Positions 1 to 8,789 of a DNA stretch of 64,000 nucleotides are shown piece by piece. Numbering within the stretch: the first letter of the stretch is position 1; every line of letters starts with the position of its first letter. Origin of the DNA: Bacteroidales bacterium KA00344 (GTDB taxonomy: Bacteria > Bacteroidota > Bacteroidia > Bacteroidales > Bacteroidaceae). Below the pieces are notes generated by a model, which saw only the letters and a program-made list of their open reading frames with translations, did not search any database and was not told the DNA's origin. The position numbers and the translations under genes are program-made. Location: contig KQ959459.1 of the NCBI GenBank assembly GCA_001552765.1, positions 1-64,000 on the forward strand, given 5' to 3'.

Positions 1-373
1 AGACAGGCATGAACGTCTGGAGGACTATTGAGAGGGAATCACATATCTCAATTCACTCGGACACACCATATTGGCTATTGTGGCAGATGGCTTCAAGGGG
101 CTCAGGAAGATGTTCTCCAGGTATAAATTCCAGCTTTGTCAGTTTTACCAGGTGCTGACAGTCAAGGCCAAGCTGACTTCCAGACCCAAGCTGGAAGCCT
201 CTCAGGAATTGCTCAGGCTCACGCTTATGTTATGTCACACGGACAATGCCTTGGAATCGCTAAACTCTGAATTGAAGATAAAATTGAACCTGCACAGGGG
301 TATGAGTGTGGAGAGAAGAAAGATACTATCTCGTTTTATTAAATTAGTTTTTCCAATTGTGAAGACTCTATAA
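1..373 (+). pseudogene. Transposase remnant (IS256/IS1249-like), truncated and internally deleted
   Basis: The readable frame from base 2 gives a transposase-like stretch (ERLEDY, then a TGA at 29-31, then GITYLNSLGHTILAIVADG). It continues to the stop at 371-373. The part around ADGFKGLRKMF and CQFYQV resembles the DDE transposases of Prevotella IS elements. After RPKLEASQELL the frame jumps to a C-terminal piece (TDNALESLNSELKIKL), so the catalytic middle appears deleted. The in-frame stop, internal deletion and absence of a visible terminal inverted repeat all say it is inactive. The 5' part lies outside the window. Family assignment is from memory of these motifs. Confidence 0.6.
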
Positions 374-431
374 TAATATGCTCCCAGATTGGCCTTATCG
401 TTGATATTTAGTATTTTTGCAACTCAAAGGT

Positions 432-962
432 ATGAGTCACAAACCAAATTTTTCTTCAAAACACATGATTAAGAAAGGCAAAATCAGAGTACTTTTTATT
501 TGTCTCGGAAACATTTGCCGCTCTCCTGCGGCTAATGGCATCATGCAAAAAATGATTGATGAACGAGGCGTCACACAGCATTTCTATATTGATTCGGCAG
601 GAATAGGCAACTGGCACGTAGGCGACTTGCCCGATGCACGTATGCGTCGGCACGGACAGTCGCGTGGCTACAACTTCAATCACCATGCTCGCCAGTTTGA
701 AGCAACCTCCGATTTTAATAATTTCGACCTCATTGTCACAATGGATGAAGACAATTATCGTACAATTACACGCATGGCTCATGGCGATGATGAACGAAAA
801 AAGGTTGTGCGCATGACCAACTATCTGAAACGCAACCCACACGCTACAAGCGTTCCCGACCCTTATTATGGTGGAGAGAGCGATTTTGAACTGGCGCTCG
901 ACCTGATAGAAGACGGATGCGAAAACCTTCTAAACGAATTGATGGAATCTACTTATGTATAA
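432..962 (+). CDS. Low-molecular-weight protein-tyrosine phosphatase
   Basis: Cytoplasmic phosphatase that removes phosphate from phosphotyrosine through a cysteinyl intermediate. The signature P-loop CLGNICRS (C-x5-R) lies near the N-terminus after the strand IRVLFI, and the general-acid loop VPDPYYGG lies near the C-terminus, as in LMW-PTPs. The ATG at 432 gives 176 residues; a further ATG at 465 (MIKKGKIRVLF) would give 165, closer to the usual ~155-160, so the true start is open. A longer reading from a TTG at 417 looks unlikely. The gene overlaps the next one by 8 bases, so the two are probably co-transcribed. Confidence 0.9.
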   Translation: MSHKPNFSSKHMIKKGKIRVLFICLGNICRSPAANGIMQKMIDERGVTQHFYIDSAGIGNWHVGDLPDARMRRHGQSRGYNFNHHARQFEATSDFNNFDLIVTMDEDNYRTITRMAHGDDERKKVVRMTNYLKRNPHATSVPDPYYGGESDFELALDLIEDGCENLLNELMESTYV

Positions 963-1587
963 ATTGATCATACTCGATTTTGACGGTACCATTGGCGATA
1001 CCAACAAAATTATCATCGACACCATGCAGGCCACACTCAGGGAATTAAAGCTCCCCATGCGCTCACGCGAGGAATGTTGCAAAACCATTGGCCTGCCCCT
1101 GAAAGTAGGTTTCCGCACGATGATGCCACTCACCGATGAGCAAAACGAAGAATGTTTCAATACCTACAACCGCATTTTCGATGAAAACAACCGAGATAAC
1201 AAGGTAGAGATGTTTCCCGGCGTGAAAGAGGCCATCAAACAATGGCACAACGCCGGCACTATTATTACGCTGGCCAGCAGTCGTGGAAACGCTTCCCTGA
1301 CTAACTTTGTCGAGCAAATGCAACTTGGCAAGTATATTTCCTTAATACTCGGAGCCGAAGATGTAGAATTAGCCAAGCCCAACCCCTACCCTGTGTTGAA
1401 AACCCTGAAACATTTCAATATTGCTCCGGAAGATACATTGGTGGTGGGCGATATGAGTTTTGACATCCTTATGGGTAAACGTGCGGGATGCCACACTTGT
1501 GCAGTAACCTATGGTAATGGTACAGAAGAGGAACTGCGTGCAGCCGGTGCAGAACAGATCGTCGATTCCTTTTTAAACATAAAATAA
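955..1587 (+). CDS. HAD-superfamily phosphatase (phosphoglycolate phosphatase-like)
   Basis: A 210-residue HAD hydrolase. The N-terminal DFDGT motif carries the nucleophile and acid/base aspartates. SSR around residue 103 is motif II, the lysine in KPNPYP is motif III, and VVGDMSFD is motif IV. A helical cap of the Gph/PGMB type sits between residues 15 and 90. The substrate cannot be told from sequence; phosphoglycolate or a sugar phosphate is likely. The ATG lies inside the end of the phosphatase gene upstream (8-base overlap), suggesting translational coupling. Confidence 0.85.
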   Translation: MYKLIILDFDGTIGDTNKIIIDTMQATLRELKLPMRSREECCKTIGLPLKVGFRTMMPLTDEQNEECFNTYNRIFDENNRDNKVEMFPGVKEAIKQWHNAGTIITLASSRGNASLTNFVEQMQLGKYISLILGAEDVELAKPNPYPVLKTLKHFNIAPEDTLVVGDMSFDILMGKRAGCHTCAVTYGNGTEEELRAAGAEQIVDSFLNIK

Positions 1588-1635
1588 ATAATCTTTTGCT
1601 CACCATTAATTAGTAGTAAAAATATTAACAAACAC

Positions 1636-1696
1636 TTGCGTATATTTCGCGTATTTGAAAACAAAAACAGTTTGGTGAGATATACGCGAAGCATGA
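1636..1696 (+). repeat. Dispersed palindromic repeat, core copy A
   Basis: The left arm TTTCGCGTATTT is followed by GAAAACAAA and an imperfect complementary right arm ATATACGCGAAGCAT. Similar cores occur at 28585-28645 (opposite orientation), 45897-45957 and 53109-53167. Sequence right of the core (a GGAGCTTT near 1750) also has a counterpart right of copy C. Confidence 0.6.
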
Positions 1697-1777
1697 GCAA
1701 AGTTTGCAACCTTCTGCACATCACGTAGTTACAACTTTCTGACACTTGCGGAGCTTTTTATACTTGTTTTTTGTCCT

Positions 1778-1884
1778 GCCGTTACTATTTAATGGCAGTG
1801 CGTTTCGGGTGTCAAGGCATGCCGTCTAGGTCTCTTTCGTCCTGCGTCTAAGGCTTACACGCACAGCCATTAAATAGTAACGGC
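1778..1884. repeat. Long inverted repeat, possible structured RNA or small palindromic element
   Basis: Arms GCCGTTACTATTTAATGGC (1778-1796) and its exact complement (1866-1884). After one mismatch six more pairs form (GTGCGT 1798-1803 with ACGCAC 1859-1864). The stem is therefore about 25 pairs around a 55-base loop that is richer in G+C than its surroundings. There is no T-tract on either side, so a simple terminator is unlikely. Confidence 0.7.
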
Positions 1885-2041
1885 GGCAAGAAAAATATAA
1901 TATGACGATAAAAGTGAGAATAAAAGCCTAAAAGTTCATATTGCTCTCTCTGGATGGGACTATAAAGATGACAGAAAAATAGTGAAGTTTTATTGACAAA
2001 AATTTATTAAAAAATCACCACAAAAACAAAACAACCAACCC

Positions 2042-2635
2042 TTAAATTTTATTGATATCCACATATCCATGCATCACGGCATAGATGGTCAGGGCCGAAA
2101 CGCTTTTCACACCCAGCTTTTCCATAATGTTTTTGCGATGGGTAATTACAGTGGTCAAACCTATGTTCAACCGGTCCGCAATCTCCTTATTGATAAATCC
2201 CTCTACGATTAGGGCAAGCACCTCTATCTCTCTGTCTGATAAAACCTTGTTAGACAACGTCTTTGTCATGGGCGGCAAATTCTTGCCATGAGCATGAGCG
2301 CGCTGTTCAAGAATCAGAAGAGAACGCACCAATTGTTCTTCAGATACATTAATGCAAAGACAATGGAAACCACTGGGCTGGGTCGCCGGGTCGTTACTTG
2401 TAGTGAGAACAATCGTTTTATGTTGCCTTTCGAGAAAATATGGACGGTGAGAAATGAGGATGTCCTGAGCTATGAAATAGTGAAAAAAAGTGTCAGGATC
2501 GCTGTTTCCCAATTCTTCGAACGATGCAAACGTATGCACGTCCATAATGGGGATCACGTGTTGGAGAATCTGTTTCAAACCCAACACCGACAGAATGTTG
2601 GAATCAATGATAGCAATTTTAGGTTCCTTCATCAT
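2042..2635 (-). CDS. LuxR-type DNA-binding regulator with degenerate receiver domain
   Basis: A 197-residue protein with a C-terminal LuxR/NarL helix-turn-helix (LSDREIEVLALIVEGFINKE, then TTVITHRKNIMEKLGV) at about residues 130-190. The N-terminal ~120 residues have the length and opening (IAIIDSN) of a response-regulator receiver. The position expected for the phosphoacceptor aspartate reads ILISHRP, so phosphorylation is doubtful. Its start overlaps the stop of the upstream hemerythrin regulator gene in an ATGA arrangement. The two HTH domains are clearly related (shared NKEIAD, TVITHR and LTIYA blocks). Probably a transcription factor working with its neighbour; targets unknown. Confidence 0.85.
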   Translation of the reverse strand: MMKEPKIAIIDSNILSVLGLKQILQHVIPIMDVHTFASFEELGNSDPDTFFHYFIAQDILISHRPYFLERQHKTIVLTTSNDPATQPSGFHCLCINVSEEQLVRSLLILEQRAHAHGKNLPPMTKTLSNKVLSDREIEVLALIVEGFINKEIADRLNIGLTTVITHRKNIMEKLGVKSVSALTIYAVMHGYVDINKI

Positions 2636-3588
2636 AACTTTACACTACTGATATCTACCAGATTGTTAACAATGGCGTAGATGGTGAGACCCGCCGGAGA
2701 ATGAATCTGAAGTTTGCGGGTGATGTTTCGACGATGGGTGATAACGGTATTGACAGAGATGCACAAATGGTCAGCTATTTCCTTGTTGGTCATGCCCTGC
2801 ACCAAAGCAATAATAACATCCTTTTCTCGGTCTGACAAAGTTTCTTGTGAGCCGGGAGTATTGTTAATCATATTGCTTATCCTCACACTCACATCGCTCT
2901 GGTTAGATTTCTTTTCGAGACGGCGGATTACGGGTATGAATATCTCATCTTCGACGTCAGCATGTTCCTTGAGCCATTGCTCACAGTTGTATATCTCATA
3001 GAGAGCCGCTGTGAGTTGATTGTTGCGTAAACCATCGGAAGGCAGATATTTAATAATGATATTCTTCAGTTCGCTCAACTTTCGGTCTATCTGTGTATGG
3101 TGTTTGGAAAATGTCTCAATGTCATAATTAGACGACACATTTCCTTTTTCGAGTTCTTCCACATAGGGGAATACCATTTTTTCCTCATACTGCATATGCT
3201 TGCGTATGTTGTAAGCATATTCATCGAAAAGCTTTAGAATAAGTCGGGCCAAATTGTCATTCTCGTCAAGAGCACGCTCCAAAGAACGACGGATGTGGGG
3301 AAGTTCAAAGTCGAGATAATAAACATGACTTGCCTTGAGATATTGCATGAGTGTAGAGATGGATAGTCGGTCGTCATTTTCATAGTTGCGATAGCCATTA
3401 ATTGTGAAATTAATAACAGCAAGAAATGTATATGTGTCCACATTTTGGCTTTCACAAACCTCCCTCACTGTCTTGTCGCCAAACCCTAAGTTGATACCAA
3501 ATGAACCGAGACTTTGCAAGGTGTTATAATTGTCGCTGATGATAGAAATAAGTTTATCATCAGGCTCGTACATCTTATAATTCTTCAT
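2632..3588 (-). CDS. RIC-like/hemerythrin sensor fused to a LuxR helix-turn-helix
   Basis: A 318-residue fusion. Residues 1-55 resemble the DUF542 domain of Ric/ScdA iron-sulfur repair proteins (SLGSFGINLGFGDKTVREVC), but the usual Cys-Cys pair is absent. Residues 85-225 form a hemerythrin-type four-helix bundle with candidate di-iron ligands H88, H98, H131 (HMQYEEKMVFP), H163/H164, H209 and E213 (HADVEDEIFIP). Residues 250-310 are a LuxR HTH (LSDREKDVIIALVQG, NTVITHRRNI). Inference: a transcription factor that reads O2, NO or redox state through a di-iron site. It is co-transcribed with the degenerate-receiver LuxR gene that it overlaps by four bases. Confidence 0.85.
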   Translation of the reverse strand: MKNYKMYEPDDKLISIISDNYNTLQSLGSFGINLGFGDKTVREVCESQNVDTYTFLAVINFTINGYRNYENDDRLSISTLMQYLKASHVYYLDFELPHIRRSLERALDENDNLARLILKLFDEYAYNIRKHMQYEEKMVFPYVEELEKGNVSSNYDIETFSKHHTQIDRKLSELKNIIIKYLPSDGLRNNQLTAALYEIYNCEQWLKEHADVEDEIFIPVIRRLEKKSNQSDVSVRISNMINNTPGSQETLSDREKDVIIALVQGMTNKEIADHLCISVNTVITHRRNITRKLQIHSPAGLTIYAIVNNLVDISSVKL

Positions 3589-3784
3589 CTCTACCGTTCT
3601 TTATTGCATATATAGGTTACAAAATAACTAAAAAAAAACGATATACCCAAGCAATTTGTTGAACATTTTCTCAAACAAAACGTATAATACTTATAAATGA
3701 TGATGCAAGTGGCCGACAGCATGAGTATTTGGCTCCTTTGGGCTCGAGCAAAAAAAACACCTAAAATGTGTCAATTTTTGTTGC

Positions 3785-5884
3785 TTATCCCAAAAGATCC
3801 TTCTTAAAAGCCTGCCTATAATCGCAACCCTCACGCCATCGTGAACAGCCATAAGCTGTTTTGCCCTTAACAATATGGCCTTGTCCACATTTGGGACACA
3901 AATCTCCTTCCTTCACCAAAACGTTTGGTGACGAGGAAGTTTGTTGTTGTTTGATGGTTGTCTTGGATTTGGTCGAACGTTTTTGAGGAGTCTTTGGGGT
4001 TGATTTTTTTGCACCTCCCTTTGTAGAATCAGTAGGCTTGGGTTCAGGCTTTGTTTCTCCTCCCTCTATTTGGCGGTTGCTATTATCATGTAACACGTCC
4101 TGCACAATTTTAGTAACCTGTTCTTTCAGTTCGTCAATAAATTGTTGCGGACTGTATTTTTTCGCCTCAATATCACGCAGTTTTTTCTCCCAGATACCAG
4201 TCAGTTCGCAACTTGTAAGCAATCGTTCATGAATGGTCTCTACAAGTTGGATGCCGGTCGGGGTTGCCACAAGGTTTTTGCGTTCTCGTCGGATATAATG
4301 ACGTTTGAATAAGGTTTCAATAATTCCGGCACGCGATGACGGACGCCCAATGCCGTTTTCCTTCATTGCCGAGCGAAGTTCCTCGTCGTCTACAAACTTT
4401 CCTGCAGTTTCCATAGCTCGCAATAAGGTCGCCTCGGTATAGTGTTTGGGAGGAGTGGTCTGTTTCTCCGTCAGTGTAGGTTGGTGCGCTCCCGACTCTC
4501 CTTTTACGAATGTGGGCAACGTATGCTCTTCGTCGTCTTTCTTAGCGTTTTCTTCATCCGGCTCTTCGTCTTTGGAATAGACGTCTCGCCATCCCGGATC
4601 GAGGATTTCCTTGCCGGTTGTTTTAAATTCCACCTTATCAACTTCGCCCAATACCGTTGTTGTGGAAAACTTACAATCCGGATAGAATGCAGCAATAAAC
4701 CGTCGTGCAATCAGGTCGTACACCTTTAATTCAAAGTTGGTCAGACCATTTGCCGTCTGTCCTGTCGGAATAATAGCGTGGTGGTCCGTCACTTTTGAGG
4801 TATCGAAAATACGTTTGGTTTTTGGCAACTTTGGGCTTATCTCTGCCAGTTTTTTAATGGTGTCGAGATAAGGTTTCTTTCCCGCTGTCATCATCTGGCT
4901 CACACCATTCAGTATATTCGGACATTTCGGATAGATGTCGTCAGAGAGATACTGTGTGTCTACACGTGGATAGGTGGTGAGTTTTTTCTCATAAAGTCCC
5001 TGTATCAGATTGAGCGTCATCTCTGCCGAGAAACCAAATTTACGATTGCAGTCCACCTGTAGCGAAGTAAGGTCGTAGAGTTGTTTGGGCTTCTCGCTAC
5101 CCTTCTTTTTCTGTACACTTGTCACCGTAAAAGGCTTGCCGTCAATAGTAACAAAGTCTTTTTCTCCCTCCTCTCTCGACATATATTTGCCCGATGTTGC
5201 AGTAAACAAGGTGTCCCTATAAATGGTGGACAGCACCCAATAAGGCTCCGGCTTGAAACTGTCTATCTCTTTTTGTCGATTTACAATCAAGGCGAGCGTG
5301 GGCGTTTGTACCCTTCCAACCGACAGCACCTGATGGTCGCGCCCATACATCAGTGTGTAGAGCCGTGTGGCATTCATGCCCAGCATCCAGTCGCCTATGG
5401 CACGACAAAGTCCTGCCATGTAAAGACTTTCATAATTACGCTGTTCCTTCAGATTGTTGAATCCTTCTTTAATGGCCTCGTCGGTCATCGACGAAATCCA
5501 TAAACGTTTCACCGGGCACTTGACTTGAGCCATCTGCATCACCCATCGCTGGATGAGTTCACCCTCTTGGCCCGCATCACCGCAGTTCACAATCATTTCA
5601 GCCTTGCTATACAGACGCTCAATGGTTTTGAACTGACGTTCAATGCTCTCGCTGGGAATTAATTTTATACCGAAACGTTGCGGTATCATTGGCAAAGCTG
5701 CCAATGTCCAGAATTTCCAATTGGTCATGTAATCGTTGGGCTCCTTCAGCTCACAAAGGTGCCCGAAAGTCCATGTCACCTGGTAGCCATTGCCTTCCAT
5801 GTAACCATCCTTGGACACGTTCGCCCCAAGAATTCTTGCAATATCACGTGCCACACTGGGTTTCTCCGCAATACAAACTATCAT
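3785..5884 (-). CDS. topB: DNA topoisomerase III (type IA)
   Basis: A 699-residue type IA topoisomerase that relaxes and decatenates DNA by single-strand passage. The N-terminal Toprim domain opens with VCIAEKPSVARDIARILGA and contains NCGDAGQEGELIQ. The catalytic tyrosine lies in LTTYPRVDTQYLSDD near residue 310. The GRPSSRAGIIETLF region is the usual C-terminal part of the core. A lysine/threonine-rich linker leads to one zinc-finger-like segment with four cysteines (CPKCGQGH, YGCSRWREGC). The length is normal for TopB. A -7-like box (TAACTTTG on the minus strand, 5907-5914) lies just upstream of the start. Confidence 0.95.
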   Translation of the reverse strand: MIVCIAEKPSVARDIARILGANVSKDGYMEGNGYQVTWTFGHLCELKEPNDYMTNWKFWTLAALPMIPQRFGIKLIPSESIERQFKTIERLYSKAEMIVNCGDAGQEGELIQRWVMQMAQVKCPVKRLWISSMTDEAIKEGFNNLKEQRNYESLYMAGLCRAIGDWMLGMNATRLYTLMYGRDHQVLSVGRVQTPTLALIVNRQKEIDSFKPEPYWVLSTIYRDTLFTATSGKYMSREEGEKDFVTIDGKPFTVTSVQKKKGSEKPKQLYDLTSLQVDCNRKFGFSAEMTLNLIQGLYEKKLTTYPRVDTQYLSDDIYPKCPNILNGVSQMMTAGKKPYLDTIKKLAEISPKLPKTKRIFDTSKVTDHHAIIPTGQTANGLTNFELKVYDLIARRFIAAFYPDCKFSTTTVLGEVDKVEFKTTGKEILDPGWRDVYSKDEEPDEENAKKDDEEHTLPTFVKGESGAHQPTLTEKQTTPPKHYTEATLLRAMETAGKFVDDEELRSAMKENGIGRPSSRAGIIETLFKRHYIRRERKNLVATPTGIQLVETIHERLLTSCELTGIWEKKLRDIEAKKYSPQQFIDELKEQVTKIVQDVLHDNSNRQIEGGETKPEPKPTDSTKGGAKKSTPKTPQKRSTKSKTTIKQQQTSSSPNVLVKEGDLCPKCGQGHIVKGKTAYGCSRWREGCDYRQAFKKDLLG

Positions 5885-6104
5885 AATTTCAACCTATATG
5901 AATGTACAAAGTTACTAAAACTTTGGGCAAATACTACTTAATCAGCAATGTAATCGTAATTCTTCCGTGATTTTGTTTTATCGATTAGACTAAAAATATG
6001 AGAAACACAAGAAGATTCACGTCAGGAAAATCCATGTATGAAAATAGCACAAATATAGAAAGAAATAGCAAGTAAGAGTGATGAAAGACGGGGCGGCATT
6101 ATGC

Positions 6105-7409
6105 TTACTTACCAAAACGACAGATGGCATCGCAGACAGTTTCCACTTCTGCATCGGTCATTGCCTGATTGCATGGAATGCTCAATTCGCATTGGTGGAT
6201 GCGTTCGGTAATGGGAAAGCTCAAGGAGTTCCATTCCCGATAACATACCTGTTGGTGTGGCGGAATGGGATAATGGATCATCGTACCAATGCCTTTTTCT
6301 TCCAAATATCGCTGCAGTTCGTCGCGACGATCGCACAGCACGGGGAAGATATGATACACACAATCTTCGTTACGAAAACTTCCGACTGTGTTTGAGGGTA
6401 AAGCAGATTCCCACTCCGCTTTACCGGGTAGCACAATCAAGGGATTATCGATGTTGCTATAATAATAATCGGCTATAGTTTTACGACGTATATTATCATC
6501 GTCAAGATACTTCAATTTAACACTCAACACGGCGGCTTGTATTTCATCGAGCCGACTGTTTCGGCCCAAATACGGAAACACATATTTTTTGCTTGAGCCA
6601 TAATTGCCCAAAGCTCTGATAATATCTGCCAACGTTTCGTCATTGGTGGTCACCGCACCGGCGTCTCCAAATGCACCCAAATTTTTGCCGGGATAAAAAG
6701 AATGGGCAGCCGCATCGCCCAAAGCCCCAGTATGTGATAATTTACAATTCATAATTTTCAATTCACAATTAGGTGCATCAGGGTACCCTATTTTTGGTTC
6801 TTTATTTATGAATTGTGAATTATGATTTATGAATTGTGAACAGTCTTTCTCCTCTTTCGCGTCAGCCAATTGTGAATTATGAATTATGAATTGTGAATTA
6901 CCACACCCTTGTGCCTGCGCATTATCCTCAATTAGTTTAAGATGATGACGATTGCAGATACGTTGGATAGCAGGGGTGTAGGCATTCCTTCCATAAAGAT
7001 GAACAATAAGAATGGCTCGTGTGCGAGACGTGATGGCTTGCTCTATCAGATTTTCATTAATCTGCAGCGTGTCTTCACAAGGCTCTACCAAGACAGGAAT
7101 AAGCCCATTCTCAGTAATCGAAAGCATGGATGCGATATAGGTGTTGGCTGGCACAATGACTTCGTCGCCGTCGTGGAGAATGCCCATCTCCTTATAGGCA
7201 CGGAAGATGAGCGTCAGGGCATCGAGGCCGTTGCCACAGCCCACGCAATGCTGCGTACCGATGTAATCGGCATATTCCTTTTCAAACTTAGCATTGGCTT
7301 CACCCTGAAGATACCAACCGGAGTTTACCACTCGTGCCACGGCTTCTTGTATTTCGTCGCCGTGCATGGCGGTGACAGCTTGCAAAGACAGATAAGGAAT
7401 ATGGTTCAT
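6105..7409 (-). CDS. fdtB: DegT/DnrJ/EryC1 sugar aminotransferase (FdtB-like) with repeat-derived insertion
   Basis: PLP-dependent aminotransferase that would put an amino group on a dTDP-3-keto-6-deoxyhexose, giving 3-amino-3,6-dideoxyhexose for surface glycans. The family features are [10 protein letters not shown] (PLP phosphate), [13 protein letters not shown] (PLP-ring aspartate) and [15 protein letters not shown] with the Schiff-base lysine K242. It has 434 residues against about 365-375 in the family. The excess is residues ~170-226, lying between EDNAQAQGC and [12 protein letters not shown], where relatives have only a few residues. That stretch ([31 protein letters not shown]) is translated low-complexity repeat DNA. 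Whether the enzyme still folds is unknown. The neighbouring FdtA-like gene supports the pathway. Confidence 0.85.
   Translation of the reverse strand: MNHIPYLSLQAVTAMHGDEIQEAVARVVNSGWYLQGEANAKFEKEYADYIGTQHCVGCGNGLDALTLIFRAYKEMGILHDGDEVIVPANTYIASMLSITENGLIPVLVEPCEDTLQINENLIEQAITSRTRAILIVHLYGRNAYTPAIQRICNRHHLKLIEDNAQAQGCGNSQFIIHNSQLADAKEEKDCSQFINHNSQFINKEPKIGYPDAPNCELKIMNCKLSHTGALGDAAAHSFYPGKNLGAFGDAGAVTTNDETLADIIRALGNYGSSKKYVFPYLGRNSRLDEIQAAVLSVKLKYLDDDNIRRKTIADYYYSNIDNPLIVLPGKAEWESALPSNTVGSFRNEDCVYHIFPVLCDRRDELQRYLEEKGIGTMIHYPIPPHQQVCYREWNSLSFPITERIHQCELSIPCNQAMTDAEVETVCDAICRFGK
6732..6902. repeat. AATTGTGAATTATGAATT-type low-complexity repeat inserted in fdtB
   Basis: Three blocks of the same degenerate unit lie at about 6738-6770, 6805-6840 and 6868-6900. 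They are built from AATTGTGAA, TTATGAATT and complements, with unique spacer between them. The first block is inverted relative to the other two. The whole stretch is close to 57 codons and keeps the fdtB frame open. Repeats of this type are common between genes in Bacteroidetes; an in-gene copy is unusual. Confidence 0.85.
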
Positions 7410-7445
7410 GTTAAAAAATATAATGTTGAAAAGGCTGTCATCGGT

Positions 7446-8387
7446 CTATAATTCCCACTCGTACCAATCATAGCACACACCGCGACCACCGAAGCCCTCT
7501 TTTTGATAGACAAGACCCTCGTTGAGCACCTGCCCCCGTTGCTCATTGGATGTACCGAAATCGAAATACGGGCAGTGGCGATAGTCCTGCGTGAGAATGG
7601 TTCGGAATATGGCATCGAGGGCATGCTTGCGCTTGCCTTCGGGCGAGGCCGAAATATATTGCGCGTGCACAACACGAGGCGTGACGTAGAGCAGCACCCC
7701 TCCCAGTACCTCGTTGCCGAGCCGGGCGGTGTAGAGTTTGATGTTGTCGGGAAAGGCGGCGTGCAACCGTTGCATCTCCTCGAGCGTATGCACCGGAGCC
7801 ACATGGTGAGTGGTTTTCAGGTTTTCGGTGAGCACTTTCCAGAATGGAGCATAGTCAGCATCGCCCAATTTCACTTCTATGCCATGCGTATGCGCCTTGT
7901 CGGCACCCCAGGATCGGATACGGCTCCACTTCAAACTGTTCGAAGACCTGATGACAGACGCAATGCTCCTGACCGTCAGCCGCGCCCGGCAAACATTGAA
8001 GACGGCATACAAATCTTCCTCGGCCGGCAACCGATGATATATCCACGGAATCGGCTTGTAGAGAACCCGATGAAAGCCTTGGGCACGAAGGTAGTTGTTG
8101 ATGTGGCGGAAAATGTCGCAAACCTCTGCCGTCTTGGTCTTATCAAGCGTGAGCAACCCACCATAAGTAAGCCCTTGGTGCGACCACAACACGTCTGCCT
8201 CCTGATTGGCCGGAAGCACGGCGACGAGTGCATTATCGTTCCAGACCATCAGCGAATGGTCGTGGAAACGATCGCTGTGATAGTCCATGTAGTCGCGGCA
8301 AAACAAGAACGTGCCTTGCTTGGACCGTGCAACGAAATTATCCCAAGCCGTCTTCCGATCAGCAGTGTATCGTGTTATTTCAAACAT
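7446..8387 (-). CDS. GNAT/FemAB-like acyltransferase of the amino-sugar cluster
   Basis: A 313-residue protein with the double-GNAT layout of FemAB-like acyltransferases. The N-terminal half carries GTFLFCRDYMDYHSDRF and SHQGLTYGGLL. The C-terminal half carries LGGVLLYVTPRVVHAQYI, HALDAIFRTIL and FDFGTSNE. The start overlaps the end of the fdtA-like gene by 13 bases, and fdtB follows 36 bases downstream. Inference: it acylates the amino group that FdtB adds, taking the place of the hexapeptide acyltransferase FdtC of other species. The acyl donor and acceptor are not shown by sequence. Codons are visibly richer in G+C than in flanking genes. Confidence 0.75.
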   Translation of the reverse strand: MFEITRYTADRKTAWDNFVARSKQGTFLFCRDYMDYHSDRFHDHSLMVWNDNALVAVLPANQEADVLWSHQGLTYGGLLTLDKTKTAEVCDIFRHINNYLRAQGFHRVLYKPIPWIYHRLPAEEDLYAVFNVCRARLTVRSIASVIRSSNSLKWSRIRSWGADKAHTHGIEVKLGDADYAPFWKVLTENLKTTHHVAPVHTLEEMQRLHAAFPDNIKLYTARLGNEVLGGVLLYVTPRVVHAQYISASPEGKRKHALDAIFRTILTQDYRHCPYFDFGTSNEQRGQVLNEGLVYQKEGFGGRGVCYDWYEWEL

Positions 8388-8785
8388 GAGTTCACATAGT
8401 TTCTATATTCGTCATAGTCACGAATATAGTCCTCCTCGTCGAAGGGAAGTTCTGCCAGCACAAGGCACACGGCTCCCGACGAGAAATCTTCCAGCGTGCG
8501 CCACACTCCGGTCTGTACGATAAGCCCCTGATAGGGGTGGTTCAGCAGGAAAGAAGATTTGTGCTCGGTGTCGTCCAAGGTGACGGTGAACGACCCACTC
8601 ACGGCAACAATTATTTGTCGGCATTGTTTATGAGCGTGACCGCCTCGGTGTTCTCCTCCGGGAACATCGTAAACCCAATATACTCTGCTTATCTTGAAAG
8701 GTACCTCCTTAAACTGTTCGACTACCGTGAGGTTGCCCCGGGGGTCCAATATCTTGGGGAGGTCTATGATTTCACCTAATTTCAT
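8375..8785 (-). CDS. fdtA: FdtA-like sugar 3,4-ketoisomerase (WxcM-type cupin)
   Basis: A 136-residue single cupin. Within the family these enzymes convert dTDP-4-keto-6-deoxyglucose to the 3-keto isomer, the substrate of FdtB. Motifs are YDVPGGEHRGGHAHKQC (cupin histidines), IVAVSGSFTVTLDD, WRTLEDFSSGAVCLVLAEL and YIRDYDEYRNYV, matching FdtA/QdtA almost block for block. It lies 4 bases after purT and overlaps the GNAT gene by 13 bases. Whether the product is the galacto (Fuc3N) or gluco (Qui3N) epimer cannot be read from sequence. Confidence 0.9.
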   Translation of the reverse strand: MKLGEIIDLPKILDPRGNLTVVEQFKEVPFKISRVYWVYDVPGGEHRGGHAHKQCRQIIVAVSGSFTVTLDDTEHKSSFLLNHPYQGLIVQTGVWRTLEDFSSGAVCLVLAELPFDEEDYIRDYDEYRNYVNSCLK

Positions 8786-8789
8786 ACGC

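Larger units (their letters stand above)
1588..2041. other. Non-coding region with a palindromic repeat and a long hairpin
   Basis: No supported gene in 454 bases. It contains one copy of the palindromic core repeat at 1636-1696 and a separate long inverted repeat at 1778-1884, both listed separately. Converging transcripts from the HAD phosphatase and the LuxR gene end on either side. Confidence 0.7.

Noticed and set aside
417-431. TTG start for the tyrosine phosphatase
   Set aside because: It adds five non-conserved residues before a good ATG at 432.
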